NCBI GenBank assembly: GCA_964396845.1
Contig: CAYNGH010000002.1
Location: 27,532 to 91,531, forward strand
DNA: 64,000 bases
Direction of reading: 5' to 3'
Origin: CAYNGH01 sp964396845
GTDB lineage: Bacteria > Vulcanimicrobiota > JAJTBE01 > CAYNGH01
Below, in pieces: positions 18,129-26,840 of this stretch (position 1 is the stretch's first letter; every line of letters begins with the position of its first letter). Made by a program: the position numbers and the translations under genes. Below the pieces are notes generated by a model, which did not search any database, was not told the origin of the DNA, and was given only the letters and a program-made list of their open reading frames with translations.

Positions 18129-19220
18129 TCAGATGATTTTCCTGACCACATTAACCATGATGCCAACCAGAGCACCGCCGATGGCCCCCAGAACAGTGCC
18201 TCCCAGGACTTGTCCCACTGCTCCGAACCGGGCTTTTGATTCCACCACGCTGGTGACATTCTCCAGAACCGGTTTTTCACTGCCGATGAGAGGATTTCTC
18301 ATCTGGGGAGATTCCACGGTGACATCCTGCCGGGGAAGCTGGGATTCACGGAATACATCATAGCTGGACACGGTAGTTTCCTGGGGAATCTGGCCGATGG
18401 TCACCTGTTCCATTACCGGTGCCTTATAAGATATTTCCTTTGAAATGGTGTTTCCAGATTCCAGAACTGCTGCCAGGCCCCCCATGGTTGCTCCGCCGAT
18501 GGCTCCCGCGGCAGTTGTTGCAGCTATGAGCTTGCTTTCACCTTGCAGATCCCGATTGCTTTCCCTGGGAACATGTTCTCCCTTTTTCATCACCTTGCGT
18601 CCCACCGCTATAGCTGTTGACACCCCAAGACCCGCTACGGCGCCGATGGCCATATGTTTGGCCCCTGCGATTACAGGATTGGAAACATCTGCAGTGTGAA
18701 TCACTTCCCCGGTTTTCTCTGTGTATGATCCAACCTTTTCATATTCTATCCTGGGAGAGAAGGAATGCTTCGTCCCCTGAAGATAACCCTGATTGTCGTT
18801 TATCTGCTGGGTGTGGTGTTCATAGCCCTTCATGGTGGGCCGGGTAATATCATGATCTATCTTGGTGATTTCTATCTTAGGCCGATCCAGGGCAGTGTTG
18901 ATGACCTCATTGGCCATTCCCAATGCCCCGCCGATAGCAGCACCGCCGGCGGTGCCGAATATCACCAGCTCCTTATCGGAAAGATCCGATATGGAAGGCG
19001 GTTTGAGCTGTGAGAGATCTGCTATGTTTTCCACATCTTTTTTGATATCCTTGACATCGGATTCAATGCGGTTCAGCTCTTTTGATATTTCTCTGGCACC
19101 GGGGTGAACCGGGGTATATTCATCGCCGGTGGCGGTGGCAAAGTCCCTGTCGGTATTTCCTGTGACATTGGTCTTTACCCAGCTGCCGATTTTATTTGAA
19201 ACGTTCTTGATGGAATCCAT
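18129..19220 (-). CDS. Glycine-zipper protein with soluble linkers
   Basis: 363 residues. The first 85 are charged and predicted helical. Four separate glycine-rich hydrophobic hairpins follow at about residues 85-110, 185-210, 232-250 and 335-358 (for example IFGTAGGAAIGGALGMA and GGTVLGAIGGALVG), joined by polar linkers rich in Thr, Ser and Glu. There is no signal peptide. The ATG has a strong GGAGG site seven bases upstream, and the gap to the upstream coiled-coil gene is 36 bases, so they are probably one transcript. It is less similar to the other three cluster members than those at 19257 and 21228 are to each other. Function unknown. Confidence 0.72.
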   Translation of the reverse strand: MDSIKNVSNKIGSWVKTNVTGNTDRDFATATGDEYTPVHPGAREISKELNRIESDVKDIKKDVENIADLSQLKPPSISDLSDKELVIFGTAGGAAIGGALGMANEVINTALDRPKIEITKIDHDITRPTMKGYEHHTQQINDNQGYLQGTKHSFSPRIEYEKVGSYTEKTGEVIHTADVSNPVIAGAKHMAIGAVAGLGVSTAIAVGRKVMKKGEHVPRESNRDLQGESKLIAATTAAGAIGGATMGGLAAVLESGNTISKEISYKAPVMEQVTIGQIPQETTVSSYDVFRESQLPRQDVTVESPQMRNPLIGSEKPVLENVTSVVESKARFGAVGQVLGGTVLGAIGGALVGIMVNVVRKII

Positions 19221-19256
19221 CTTTGAGCCTCCTTTTCTTATGCTTTTCAGGTCAGA

Positions 19257-20858
19257 CTATCTGTTCGCCTTGCTCTGGAGTTCTTTTTCCCAGCGGTTCA
19301 GATATTCTTCCTTCTGCTGGAGGCGTCGCTTGTCGGATTCAACCTGCTGGCGGGCACGTTCCACGTCCCGGTTGAGCTGTTCATAACGGTTCCGCTCATT
19401 TCTGGCGTTATCCCTTTCCCGGGATGCCTCAGACCGCAGGGATCGAGCCGTTGAAAGCTCACGGTCTGCTTCCCTCATCTTGCGGTCTGCTTCTCTTTCC
19501 TTTGTGTCGGCTGAATCTATCTTCCGGTTCCATTCTTTCTCCAGGGGTTTCCACTTGGCTTCCACCTTAGCGGCCACTTCCTTGTCGATGTTCTTGTTGC
19601 GATCGTCAAGTTTTCTTTTGATTTCCTGCATACGGCTGAACTTATCGGCATAATCGGTTTCCAGCTCCACCTTGCGGTTGTCAAACAGCTCCTGGGCGCC
19701 GGTTTCAATGTGCTGGTCAACTTCCTTTTCCTTTTTGTCAACCTTGGACTGCCAGTCGGTGAGATGCTCTTCTTTCTCGTTGAGCTTGCCTTCTTTTTTG
19801 AAGAGATCCGTGGCTTTTTCCTTATACATTTCATCGGACTTGGTGTCGATGATCTGGTCAAGATTGGCTTCCTTGGTATTTATCCGTTTCTCCTCGGAAT
19901 TGAGGAAGCTGTCCCGCTGATCCTGCTCTTTTGATCTCTTGGAATGGAGATCCTTGGCCTGGGATATTTCATTCTGAAGCTTATCGGCAGCGGACTTGAG
20001 ATTCTCTTCCTTGGTGGACAGCAGTTCTTCTTTTTTCTGAAGCTCTGCAAATTTCCGACCCTGGAAGAGTTTGTTGCCCACCCATTTGATGCCGTCTTTC
20101 ACCTTGTCGATGGCAGACCATGCTCCCACGTATCCGCCGACTCCGAAGACCCCGGCCCCTACAGCTGCACCGATGGCCGCCGGCCCGGTTATAGCCGCCA
20201 GAGTAACCCCTGTGGCCAGAAGACCAGCTATGGTAGCGCCCGCCGCGGCGACTCCTGCGCCGGCAACGGCTCCGCCCACCAGTCCCGAGGCTGCGCCCAC
20301 ACCGGCAACCAGAGTGGAAAGAAGTCCCGGCTTCTTGGGAGCTTCAAGGCTTTCATCTCCGCTTTTCGGCTTGCCTGTGGGGGCTCCCAGAATCTTCCGG
20401 ACACCGGTTCCCAGGGATCCCGCTAACTTGTTTCCTGTCTTGAAAAGGCCATGGCCGGTTATAAGAGATCCTGCCGCCATGCCGATTTTTCCCATGGTGC
20501 CTACTGTGGAAAAGGTGGTGCCGATTCCTGCCAGAAGACCGCCACCGGTAACCGCAACGATGGCCGGGGCCAAGGCTCCTCCGACGATTCCCAGGGCTAT
20601 GGCTCCGCCGGCAGCACCCACATAAAGCCCCGCAGTTCCTAAAGCTCCTCCCGCCAGAACTCCCGCAGTGCCGGAAATCCTATCGGAGAACTTGATTACC
20701 GCCCGTTTCCAGCTGGACATCTCCTTGGGCTTATCCTCAACGGATCCTTTGAATCCGTCTTTGGTATCGATTTTTGCCCCTTCGTCCTTCTTCACCGGGG
20801 CCTTTTCCATTTTCTGGGGGATGTTTGTATCAACACCCATTTTCTTAATACCGTCCAC
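19257..20858 (-). CDS. Glycine-zipper protein with long C-terminal coiled coil
   Basis: 533 residues in two parts. Residues 1-270 match the 21228-22058 product almost segment for segment: a polar N-terminus, the signature KPKEMSSWKRAVIKFSDRISG, then dense Gly/Ala membrane-like segments ending in the shared GAWSAIDKVKDGIKW. Residues about 275-533 are a highly charged coiled coil containing many Lys, Glu, Asp and Arg residues, absent from the paralogue. The start is a GTG at 20858 with GGAGGT seven bases before it; a promoter lies 53-81 bases upstream. A membrane-embedded or membrane-inserting head with a cytoplasmic filament-like rod is the natural reading. No known family recognised. Confidence 0.75.
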   Translation of the reverse strand: MDGIKKMGVDTNIPQKMEKAPVKKDEGAKIDTKDGFKGSVEDKPKEMSSWKRAVIKFSDRISGTAGVLAGGALGTAGLYVGAAGGAIALGIVGGALAPAIVAVTGGGLLAGIGTTFSTVGTMGKIGMAAGSLITGHGLFKTGNKLAGSLGTGVRKILGAPTGKPKSGDESLEAPKKPGLLSTLVAGVGAASGLVGGAVAGAGVAAAGATIAGLLATGVTLAAITGPAAIGAAVGAGVFGVGGYVGAWSAIDKVKDGIKWVGNKLFQGRKFAELQKKEELLSTKEENLKSAADKLQNEISQAKDLHSKRSKEQDQRDSFLNSEEKRINTKEANLDQIIDTKSDEMYKEKATDLFKKEGKLNEKEEHLTDWQSKVDKKEKEVDQHIETGAQELFDNRKVELETDYADKFSRMQEIKRKLDDRNKNIDKEVAAKVEAKWKPLEKEWNRKIDSADTKEREADRKMREADRELSTARSLRSEASRERDNARNERNRYEQLNRDVERARQQVESDKRRLQQKEEYLNRWEKELQSKANR

Positions 20859-20910
20859 AGTTGCACCTCCATAATATGTTTAAAAGTATTTTCCTAATAT
20901 ACATCATCTT

Positions 20911-20939
20911 ATTATGACAGATGGGTCAGTCATTATCAA
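20911..20939 (-). promoter_or_regulatory. Promoter of the glycine-zipper/coiled-coil gene
   Basis: On the minus strand TTGATA, 17 bases, then CATAAT preceded by TGT (extended -10). The layout, including the shared ATCTG just before the -10, repeats upstream of the paralogue at 22058. Confidence 0.7.
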
Positions 20940-20949
20940 TACTTCCGAT

Positions 20950-20966
20950 GTTAACAAAATGTTACC
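20950..20966. promoter_or_regulatory. Inverted-repeat operator (site 1)
   Basis: GTTAACA-AAA-TGTTACC is an inverted repeat with one mismatch. It begins 34 bases upstream of the -10 box, as does site 2 at 22138. The position suits an activator bound just upstream of -35. Confidence 0.5.
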
Positions 20967-21178
20967 AGATGCCAATAAACCAGAGTATTATCATACATGA
21001 ACAAAGAGTTTCAAGTAAGCATGACTGGAAAGAAACATACACCCTGTACATGAGAGTGGAAACCAGATAAAAACAACCTTTTATGCTGGAATCATAACCC
21101 CGGCTGTTGCCCCTTGGAGATGAATCGCTGGGGAAGCAGAACTGTTGGATATAAAGACAAAGATCAATAAGTAATATC

Positions 21179-21205
21179 AAAAGGGCACCCCGTTTGGGAT
21201 GCCCT
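21179..21205 (-). terminator. Intrinsic terminator of the 21228-22058 gene
   Basis: On the minus strand AGGGCATCCC, loop AAAC, GGGGTGCCCT, then TTTT: a ten-pair stem with one G-U pair and a short T run. Confidence 0.8.
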
Positions 21206-21227
21206 GATATGACAATATTTTTACTGG

Positions 21228-22058
21228 TTATTTTGCTTCTTTGGCTTCCTGTTTTGGCTCACTTTTAACAAACTTGCCGATGAGCTTCTTTGCCCCGGAC
21301 TTCACTTTATCGATGGCAGACCATGAACCGCTGAATCCGCCGATTCCAAAAACCGTGGCCCCCACCGCAGCGCCGATGGCTGCAGGCCCTGTAATGGCCG
21401 CCAGGGTAACTCCCGTGGCCAGAAGCCCGGAAATAGTAGCCCCCGCTGCCATGACTCCAGCTCCTGTAATGGCTCCGCCGGCGACTCCCGCAACGGATCC
21501 CACCGCAGCGACTCCCAATTCTATCAGGCTGGGCTTATTCGGCACTCCCACGTCCCCTGCTTCTTCTTTCTGGGAAGGGGCTCCCAGGGTTTTTCTAACC
21601 CCAGTGCCTACAGCTTCAACAGTCCCCTTGCCCGCCTTGAACATGCCGTATCCCGTCAGGACTGAACCGGTCACAAGACCCGCCTTGCCCACCAGACCTG
21701 CAGTGGCAAAGGTCTTGCCGATGCCCGCTAAAACTCCCGTAGTGGTTACCGCGGCAACTGCCGGCCCCAGAGCTAATCCGGTAATACCCAGGGCAACGGC
21801 ACCGCCGATGGCCCCGACATAAAGCCCTGCTGTTCCCAAGGCTCCGCCTGCTACCATTCCCAGGGTTCCCGTCAGGCGATCCGAGAACTTAATAATAGAA
21901 CGTTTCCATCCCGCCATCTCCTTTGGCTTTGACTCCACCGAGCCTGACATCTTGTCAGTGGTGTTGATGGATGCTTCTTCCTTGACCGAAGGGTTGGCTT
22001 CCGCCTGCCGGGTCAAGGGTATATTTTGAGGGGTGTTTATCTTTCCTATGGAATCCAT
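21228..22058 (-). CDS. Glycine-zipper membrane protein (short paralogue)
   Basis: 276 residues. After about 45 polar residues comes KPKEMAGWKRSIIKFSDRLTG, then long Gly/Ala-rich hydrophobic stretches (GGALGTAGLYVGAIGGAVAL, TGPAAIGAAVGATVFGIGG) and a short basic-acidic tail. It matches the first half of the 19257-20858 product across its whole length but lacks the coiled coil. The ATG has GGGAGG at good spacing. It has its own promoter and its own terminator, so it is transcribed separately from its paralogue. No signal peptide. Function unknown; a glycine-zipper membrane protein is as far as the sequence goes. Confidence 0.75.
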   Translation of the reverse strand: MDSIGKINTPQNIPLTRQAEANPSVKEEASINTTDKMSGSVESKPKEMAGWKRSIIKFSDRLTGTLGMVAGGALGTAGLYVGAIGGAVALGITGLALGPAVAAVTTTGVLAGIGKTFATAGLVGKAGLVTGSVLTGYGMFKAGKGTVEAVGTGVRKTLGAPSQKEEAGDVGVPNKPSLIELGVAAVGSVAGVAGGAITGAGVMAAGATISGLLATGVTLAAITGPAAIGAAVGATVFGIGGFSGSWSAIDKVKSGAKKLIGKFVKSEPKQEAKEAK

Positions 22059-22098
22059 TTCTGCTTCCTCCCAAATTCATTTATTTCTGGTCAATACT

Positions 22099-22128
22099 AT
22101 TATTGCAGATGTTCCAGTAACAAATCAA
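22099..22128 (-). promoter_or_regulatory. Promoter of the short glycine-zipper paralogue
   Basis: On the minus strand TTGATT, 18 bases, AATAAT with TGC before it (extended -10). Closely matches the promoter at 20911-20939. Confidence 0.65.
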
Positions 22129-22137
22129 CCAATATTT

Positions 22138-22154
22138 GTAAACATAGTGTTAAC
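22138..22154. promoter_or_regulatory. Inverted-repeat operator (site 2)
   Basis: GTAAACA-TAG-TGTTAAC, an inverted repeat with one mismatch, 34 bases upstream of the -10 as for site 1. Confidence 0.5.
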
Positions 22155-22186
22155 AGATTGCATATGTTCCCCATGCATTATCCATG

Positions 22187-22218
22187 AAAAAAGGCACCGC
22201 CCAATGACGATGCCTTTT
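22187..22218 (-). terminator. Intrinsic terminator after porB
   Basis: On the minus strand AAAAGGCA, a 14-base loop, TGCCTTTTTT. It is 21 bases past the porB stop and ends the por operon. The A/T symmetry means it may also work on the plus strand. Confidence 0.82.
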
Positions 22219-22238
22219 GATTTGACATGTGCCGGGGA

Positions 22239-23180
22239 TTAGAACAGCTTCTTGCCGTCCATCTCCAGGTAATGGGCCCAGTCCTCGTCCACCTTGGCCT
22301 GGATCTTTTCCGGCCAGCCCTCGCAACCGGGCTTGAACAGATGGGAAAACCGCCCCTGGGCTCGAAGCCATTCCTCGATGGGTTTCTTCTTGTCGGCCTT
22401 GACCTTGCGGGTCAGCCGGAAGATCCCATTTTCGATCTCATAAAGAGGCCAGAAACATGTTTCCACCGCCAGTTTGGCGATTTCTATGGCCTTGTCGCCG
22501 GGGAAACGCCATCCCCGGGGACAGGGAGCCAGAACCAGCAGGAACGCCGGGCCGTCAACGGCAAAGGCTTTCTCGGATTTCTTGATTAGATCCTGCCAGT
22601 AGCCGATGGTTCCCTGGGCCGCATAAGGGATGTGATGAGCCGCCATCACCATGGTCAGATCCTTGCGGTATTGGGATTTCCCCACAGAACATGTCCCCGC
22701 AGGGGCAGTGTTTGTGCTGGCACACATGGGAGTTGCCGATGAACGCTGGATGCCGGTGTTCATATAGGCCTCGTTGTCATAACAGACATAGACCATGTTA
22801 TGACCCCGTTCCATGGCTCCCGACAGGGACTGAATGCCGATGTCGTAAGTGCCGCCGTCGCCACCCCAAGCCACGAACTTGACTTCCTTGTTCATGGGTA
22901 TCCTGCCCTTGCGCTGAAGGGCACGGTATGCCGCCTCGATTCCGGAAACTGTTGCCGCGGAATTTTCGAAGGCGTTGTGGATGAAGGGAGTCTTCCACGC
23001 GGTATATGGATAAATGGTAGTGGCAACTTCCAGACAGCCGGTGGCGCATCCCACAACCAGATCATCAGTGGTTCCCTGAAGTATCTGGCGCACCGCAATA
23101 CTGGCACCACAGCCGGCACACAGACGGTGTCCTCCCGACAGCCTTTCAGGCCGTTTTGACATCTCTTTTAAGGTTGCCAT
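22239..23180 (-). CDS. porB: Pyruvate:ferredoxin oxidoreductase beta subunit
   Basis: 313 residues; the thiamine-pyrophosphate subunit of the four-subunit enzyme that oxidises pyruvate to acetyl-CoA and CO2 with ferredoxin as acceptor (reversible). Visible are CAGCGAS near residue 22, VGCATGCLEV, the TPP/Mg motif WGGDGGTYDIGIQ followed by YDNEAYMNTG, and a late ETCFWPLYEIENG; these four cysteine positions match those that hold the beta-subunit [4Fe-4S] cluster. Its ATG overlaps the porA stop (TAATG). It is the last gene of porGDAB. A related 2-oxoacid such as 2-oxoisovalerate cannot be fully excluded, but the match to pyruvate enzymes is close. Confidence 0.93.
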   Translation of the reverse strand: MATLKEMSKRPERLSGGHRLCAGCGASIAVRQILQGTTDDLVVGCATGCLEVATTIYPYTAWKTPFIHNAFENSAATVSGIEAAYRALQRKGRIPMNKEVKFVAWGGDGGTYDIGIQSLSGAMERGHNMVYVCYDNEAYMNTGIQRSSATPMCASTNTAPAGTCSVGKSQYRKDLTMVMAAHHIPYAAQGTIGYWQDLIKKSEKAFAVDGPAFLLVLAPCPRGWRFPGDKAIEIAKLAVETCFWPLYEIENGIFRLTRKVKADKKKPIEEWLRAQGRFSHLFKPGCEGWPEKIQAKVDEDWAHYLEMDGKKLF

Positions 23181-24385
23181 TATTCATCACCTCTCGCTCC
23201 GTAGAATTCACTGGACCCGTTGCCCTGTTCTGTTTTGACCATATCCATGGTGTTATGCATCAGGGTTTCCAGGTCCCCAACATTGATGTCCCTGCCTCCA
23301 AGACCGTAAACATAGTTGCGAATCATAGGCTTTTCAGACATCTCGTTGAATTCGCCCCGCAATTCATTGAACACAGGGCCTCCGTTGGCACCGAAAGATG
23401 CACAGCGATCCAGAACACAAAGACCCTTGAGGTGTTTGAGAGCATCCCGCATCTCTTTCCCGGGGAAGGGCCGGAAGACGCGAAGTTTCATCAGACCCAC
23501 CTTGTGGCCTTCTTCCCGCATCTTGTCAACCATGACCCGGGCCGTGCCCGCGGTGGAACCGATGGCTACGATGCCATACTGGGCATCCTCCATCTTGTAA
23601 GTGTCAAAGAATCCATAACCGGTGCCGAACTGAGCGCCGAATTCCTTGCCAATCTCAAGGATTACCCGCCGGGCATTCAACATGGCCTCGTGCTGTTGGC
23701 GTTTGTGCTCCATGTAGTAGTCCTGCAGGTCCAGAGGGCCAAAGGTGTAAGGCTTTTTGTCGGTGATAAGACCATGAACCGGTTCATATTCACCGATGAA
23801 TCTCTTCACTATGTCATCGGGATATATCTCTACGGTTTCCATGGCATGGGATATGATGAATCCATCGGATCCCACCATCACCGGCAGAAGTACATCCTTG
23901 TGCTCTGCTATTCGCACCGCCTGGATGATATTGTCATAGTTCTCCTGAGAGTTTTCCGAGAAGAGCTGAATCCAGCCCGAATCCCGGCAACCCATCATGT
24001 CCGAGTGATCACAATGGATGTTGATAGGGCCAGATAAAGCCCGGTTGATAACAGGCATCACAATGGGAAGCCGTGATGATGCTGCGATATATACAATTTC
24101 CCACATAAGGGCCAGGCCGTTGGCGGAAGTGGCAGTCATGGCTCTTGCTCCCGCCGCGGAAGCTCCCAGGGTGGCACTCATTGCCGAGTGCTCGGATTCG
24201 ACTGTAACAAGTTCTGTCTGAACTTTACCGTTGGCCACAAAGGCCGCAAAGGCATGCATCAGCTCCGTCTGTGGAGTGATGGGAAACACCGCCGCCACAT
24301 CGGGATCAATCTGGCGCATTGCCTCGGCCCCGGCTTCATTGCCGGTAAGGGCCACACGGGTTTTCTTAATGGTTGCTGTGGACAA
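23180..24385 (-). CDS. porA: Pyruvate:ferredoxin oxidoreductase alpha subunit
   Basis: 401 residues. The N-terminal pyrimidine-binding region shows GNEAGAEAMRQIDPDVAAVFPITPQTE, interrupted here only by my citation limit, and TVESEHSAMSATLGASAAGARAMTATSANGL is in place with the Glu that activates TPP (in VESEH). The C-terminal domain starts around residue 255 (YGIVAIGSTAGTA) and contains LDRCASFGANGGPV. The start is a TTG at 24385 behind GGGAGGT with six bases of spacing. It overlaps porB by one base and follows porD by 22 bases. Together with porB it forms the catalytic core. Confidence 0.93.
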   Translation of the reverse strand: MSTATIKKTRVALTGNEAGAEAMRQIDPDVAAVFPITPQTELMHAFAAFVANGKVQTELVTVESEHSAMSATLGASAAGARAMTATSANGLALMWEIVYIAASSRLPIVMPVINRALSGPINIHCDHSDMMGCRDSGWIQLFSENSQENYDNIIQAVRIAEHKDVLLPVMVGSDGFIISHAMETVEIYPDDIVKRFIGEYEPVHGLITDKKPYTFGPLDLQDYYMEHKRQQHEAMLNARRVILEIGKEFGAQFGTGYGFFDTYKMEDAQYGIVAIGSTAGTARVMVDKMREEGHKVGLMKLRVFRPFPGKEMRDALKHLKGLCVLDRCASFGANGGPVFNELRGEFNEMSEKPMIRNYVYGLGGRDINVGDLETLMHNTMDMVKTEQGNGSSEFYGARGDE

Positions 24386-24407
24386 AGTTAAACCTCCCTT
24401 CGGGTTT

Positions 24408-24695
24408 TTATCTGAAATCTGCTTCTGGTTTCATCTCAATGCACTTGACGGGACATTCATTGGCGCAAATGCCGCATCCCTTGCAATGATCGTAATCGTA
24501 ACCTGTCATTTTTTCATCCTTGACAACTACCGCGGAGTCGGGACAGACCATCCAGCAGGTAAGGCAGTTGATGCATTTATCCAGATCGACTATGGGCCGC
24601 TGGGATCGCCAGTCACCGGTCTTGTAGCTATCTGCGTTTCCCGCCTCCAGGATAAGTCCCCCCATGGGGATTTCCTTCCAGGTTTTCAGCTTCAT
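24408..24695 (-). CDS. porD: Pyruvate:ferredoxin oxidoreductase delta subunit (2[4Fe-4S])
   Basis: 95 residues. Two complete ferredoxin motifs, CINCLTCWMVCP and CKGCGICANECP, bind two [4Fe-4S] clusters that pass electrons from the catalytic core to ferredoxin. Its ATG overlaps the porG stop by four bases. Length and the short N-terminal extension are usual for PorD. Confidence 0.94.
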   Translation of the reverse strand: MKLKTWKEIPMGGLILEAGNADSYKTGDWRSQRPIVDLDKCINCLTCWMVCPDSAVVVKDEKMTGYDYDHCKGCGICANECPVKCIEMKPEADFR

Positions 24696-25264
24696 TCGCC
24701 CTTCACCTCCCGAGATGCTCTCTTGATGGCCTTGATGTTGGCATCAACGCCCTTCTGGCCAAGTTTCTCAAAGAACTTGTGGTGAATTTTACCCTCCAGA
24801 ACCAGCTCGTCAATCATTTTAGTAGCTCCCACCAAGGCTCCCATCATGGGAGTGTTGGGAAGGGGTTGGCCGATTGTTTCCATGGCAATGGTGCTGGCAT
24901 CCACGGTGAAAATTTTTCCACCTTTCATTCCCAGCATCTCCCGAACCTTGCCGGGTTCTCTGTCGGTATTCACCAGCAGAATACCATCGCTGTCAAGGCC
25001 CTCGGTTACATCAACCGAGCCCAGCAGGGTGGGATCTATGACCACCACCACGTGGGGGTTGGCAACTCCGCAGTGAATATCAATTCGTTCATCACTGATG
25101 CGGGTGTATGACTTCATGGGGGCCCCCGCTCTTTCGGGGCCGTATTCGGGGAAAGCCTGGATATACTTGCCTGCGTCCATGGCAGCTTCCGCCAGGAGCA
25201 TTGCCGCGGTCTTGGCTCCCTGACCACCCCGTCCATGCCACCTGATTTCCATCATCTTTGACAT
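24692..25264 (-). CDS. porG: Pyruvate:ferredoxin oxidoreductase gamma subunit
   Basis: 190 residues. The start region MEIRWHGRGGQGAKTAAMLL is the hallmark of the gamma subunit, followed by PEYGPERAGAPMKSY and the Asp-rich VVVIDPTLL. The family holds the CoA-binding side of the complex. The first of four tightly packed por genes; a GGAG site lies five to six bases before the ATG. A 240-base leader separates it from the neighbouring glycosyltransferase terminator. Confidence 0.93.
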   Translation of the reverse strand: MSKMMEIRWHGRGGQGAKTAAMLLAEAAMDAGKYIQAFPEYGPERAGAPMKSYTRISDERIDIHCGVANPHVVVVIDPTLLGSVDVTEGLDSDGILLVNTDREPGKVREMLGMKGGKIFTVDASTIAMETIGQPLPNTPMMGALVGATKMIDELVLEGKIHHKFFEKLGQKGVDANIKAIKRASREVKGE

Positions 25265-25302
25265 TAAGGCTCCATGCCTCCTTTCATGTGTCCGTTGGTT
25301 TA

Positions 25303-25323
25303 ATTAAAGGCAGGAATACTGCC
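25303..25323 (-). promoter_or_regulatory. Hairpin in the por leader
   Basis: On the minus strand GGCAG-TATTC-CTGCC followed by TTTAATTAA, about 40 bases before porG. It could be an attenuator or a transcript-stability hairpin; the stem is only five pairs. Confidence 0.3.
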
Positions 25324-25413
25324 TGCAACTTATCGCAAACGCCTCAGCGTCGGGATAAATTACCTTACATTTCAATTCGGTCTGTTAAATTCCTCTGTAG
25401 TGATTAATATTAT

Positions 25414-25464
25414 TAAAAAAAACAAAGACCTTGTGGCGTCTTGAACCGCAAGGCTCTTTGTGTT
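25414..25464 (-). terminator. Strong intrinsic terminator of the glycosyltransferase gene
   Basis: On the minus strand ACAAAGAGCCTTGCGG pairs with CCACAAGGTCTTTGT across a nine-base loop, followed by an uninterrupted run of eight T. Confidence 0.88.
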
Positions 25465-25502
25465 GGGGATACACTTTTTTTACAGAGGACTGCCCCCTGG
25501 AA

Positions 25503-26840
25503 TCACTCCGTCTGGAGGATCGCTTTTACCTGGTGGGTTGTATCTTCATCGGTAGATCCCGTGTGAATGGTCTTATCCCAGTATATGTCGTTGATATTGC
25601 GGATGCAGTTGACAAAACCCACCGGGACGGCAATTATCCAGAAACTGCCGTATATCAGATACTGAAAGGCCCGGTTCACAGACATGGCGATGCCCGGATA
25701 CAGAATCCGATTCATTGCAATGATCATCACCGCAAAGAAACTCCACGAAGAAGCCGCCATGAATATGGGGGAGATGCCGGTATAAAACTCGATGCCCCTC
25801 ACCATTGATACAATTATATACAGGTATCCGATCCATACATAAAATGGCACCAGTATCCGGAGCATGGTCATGGCCCCGTCAATTTTCACTGTTGCAGGAT
25901 AAGGGCCGATAATCAGAGGAACCAGATAGTCAAATATGCACTTGAGAAAACCTTCAGCCCAGCGAACCCTCTGGCGGACAAAAGCCACCGGGGTTTCAAC
26001 CCCTTCCTGCCAAAGGACAGCTTCCGGGGCATATCTGACACGCCATCCCGCAAATAGAAGCCGGAAGGTAAGATCCAGGTCCTCGGTGGGGGACATGTAG
26101 TTCCAGCCTCCCACATCTTTGAGGGCTTCCCGTTTTACAAACTGGCCATTCCCCCCCAGAGCAGTGAGGCCTCCAACCATTTCTTTGCCTAACTGGTATA
26201 GATGGCAGATGATGGCAAATTCATCCTCCTGGAGCATTGTCAGAATATTCTTCCGTCGGTTATACAGGCGAACCCGCCCCTGAACCCCTCCGACCCCGGG
26301 ATCTGCCAGCAGGGGAATCGATTTTTTCAGAAAATCCGGTGAAACATCGGTATCGGCATCAAAGACACCGATAAGCTCGCCCCGGGCAACTTTCATACCA
26401 TTGTTGAGGACATCAGACTTGCCTTTGCCCGCCACATCAGGCCCCCGATGAACCACCTGAAGGTTGTCAAATTCCCCAAGAAGAGCACGGGCTACTCTGA
26501 GGGTTTCATCGGAAGAGTTGTCATCCATCACCACAACCTCGAAATGAGGCTTGCCGTTTTTATAATAATCCACATTCATAAGGGATCTTATGGTCTGAGC
26601 AATGACAGCCTGTTCGTTTCGGTCTTGAATGATGAAACTGACGAAGGGCATGTAGTCGGGATCTCTGGAATACCTGCGGTGGGGCAGAACCGATGCAAGA
26701 AAAATCAGGGTCATTCCATAAAGGGTGAATATCAGAAAAATCCCCTGGAGCCAGTCAACCCTCATATGAGTCAGGCCATACCAAAGCCCTGCCACCATCA
26801 TCACCGTTGTAACAATCAGTCCAATAATCCAGTTTTTCAT
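25503..26840 (-). CDS. Processive family-2 glycosyltransferase (membrane)
   Basis: 445 residues. Two N-terminal membrane segments, a cytoplasmic GT2 domain from about residue 65 to 300, then about four membrane segments. The catalytic series is complete: MDDNSSDET, FDADTDVS (DxD), TEDLDLTF (TED) and RQRVRWAEG (QxxRW). This is the arrangement of cellulose, hyaluronan and poly-GlcNAc synthases, which polymerise a sugar nucleotide and export the chain. The sugar is not predictable. It is transcribed alone: a strong terminator follows, and its neighbour is divergent. A GGAGG lies 12 bases before the ATG, rather far. TTAAC-rich repeats lie upstream. Confidence 0.88.
   Translation of the reverse strand: MKNWIIGLIVTTVMMVAGLWYGLTHMRVDWLQGIFLIFTLYGMTLIFLASVLPHRRYSRDPDYMPFVSFIIQDRNEQAVIAQTIRSLMNVDYYKNGKPHFEVVVMDDNSSDETLRVARALLGEFDNLQVVHRGPDVAGKGKSDVLNNGMKVARGELIGVFDADTDVSPDFLKKSIPLLADPGVGGVQGRVRLYNRRKNILTMLQEDEFAIICHLYQLGKEMVGGLTALGGNGQFVKREALKDVGGWNYMSPTEDLDLTFRLLFAGWRVRYAPEAVLWQEGVETPVAFVRQRVRWAEGFLKCIFDYLVPLIIGPYPATVKIDGAMTMLRILVPFYVWIGYLYIIVSMVRGIEFYTGISPIFMAASSWSFFAVMIIAMNRILYPGIAMSVNRAFQYLIYGSFWIIAVPVGFVNCIRNINDIYWDKTIHTGSTDEDTTHQVKAILQTE

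Larger units (their letters stand above)
20859..21227. other. Intergenic region between the two glycine-zipper paralogues
   Basis: No gene was seen in these 369 bases. It holds the promoter and inverted-repeat operator of the 19257-20858 gene at its left end and the terminator of the 21228-22058 gene at its right end. The middle (about 20970-21175) is AT-rich with no structure I can support. Confidence 0.6.

Noticed and set aside
18105..18130. GTTCGAATC, a tRNA T-loop-like sequence
   Set aside because: No acceptor, D or anticodon stem can be built around it.
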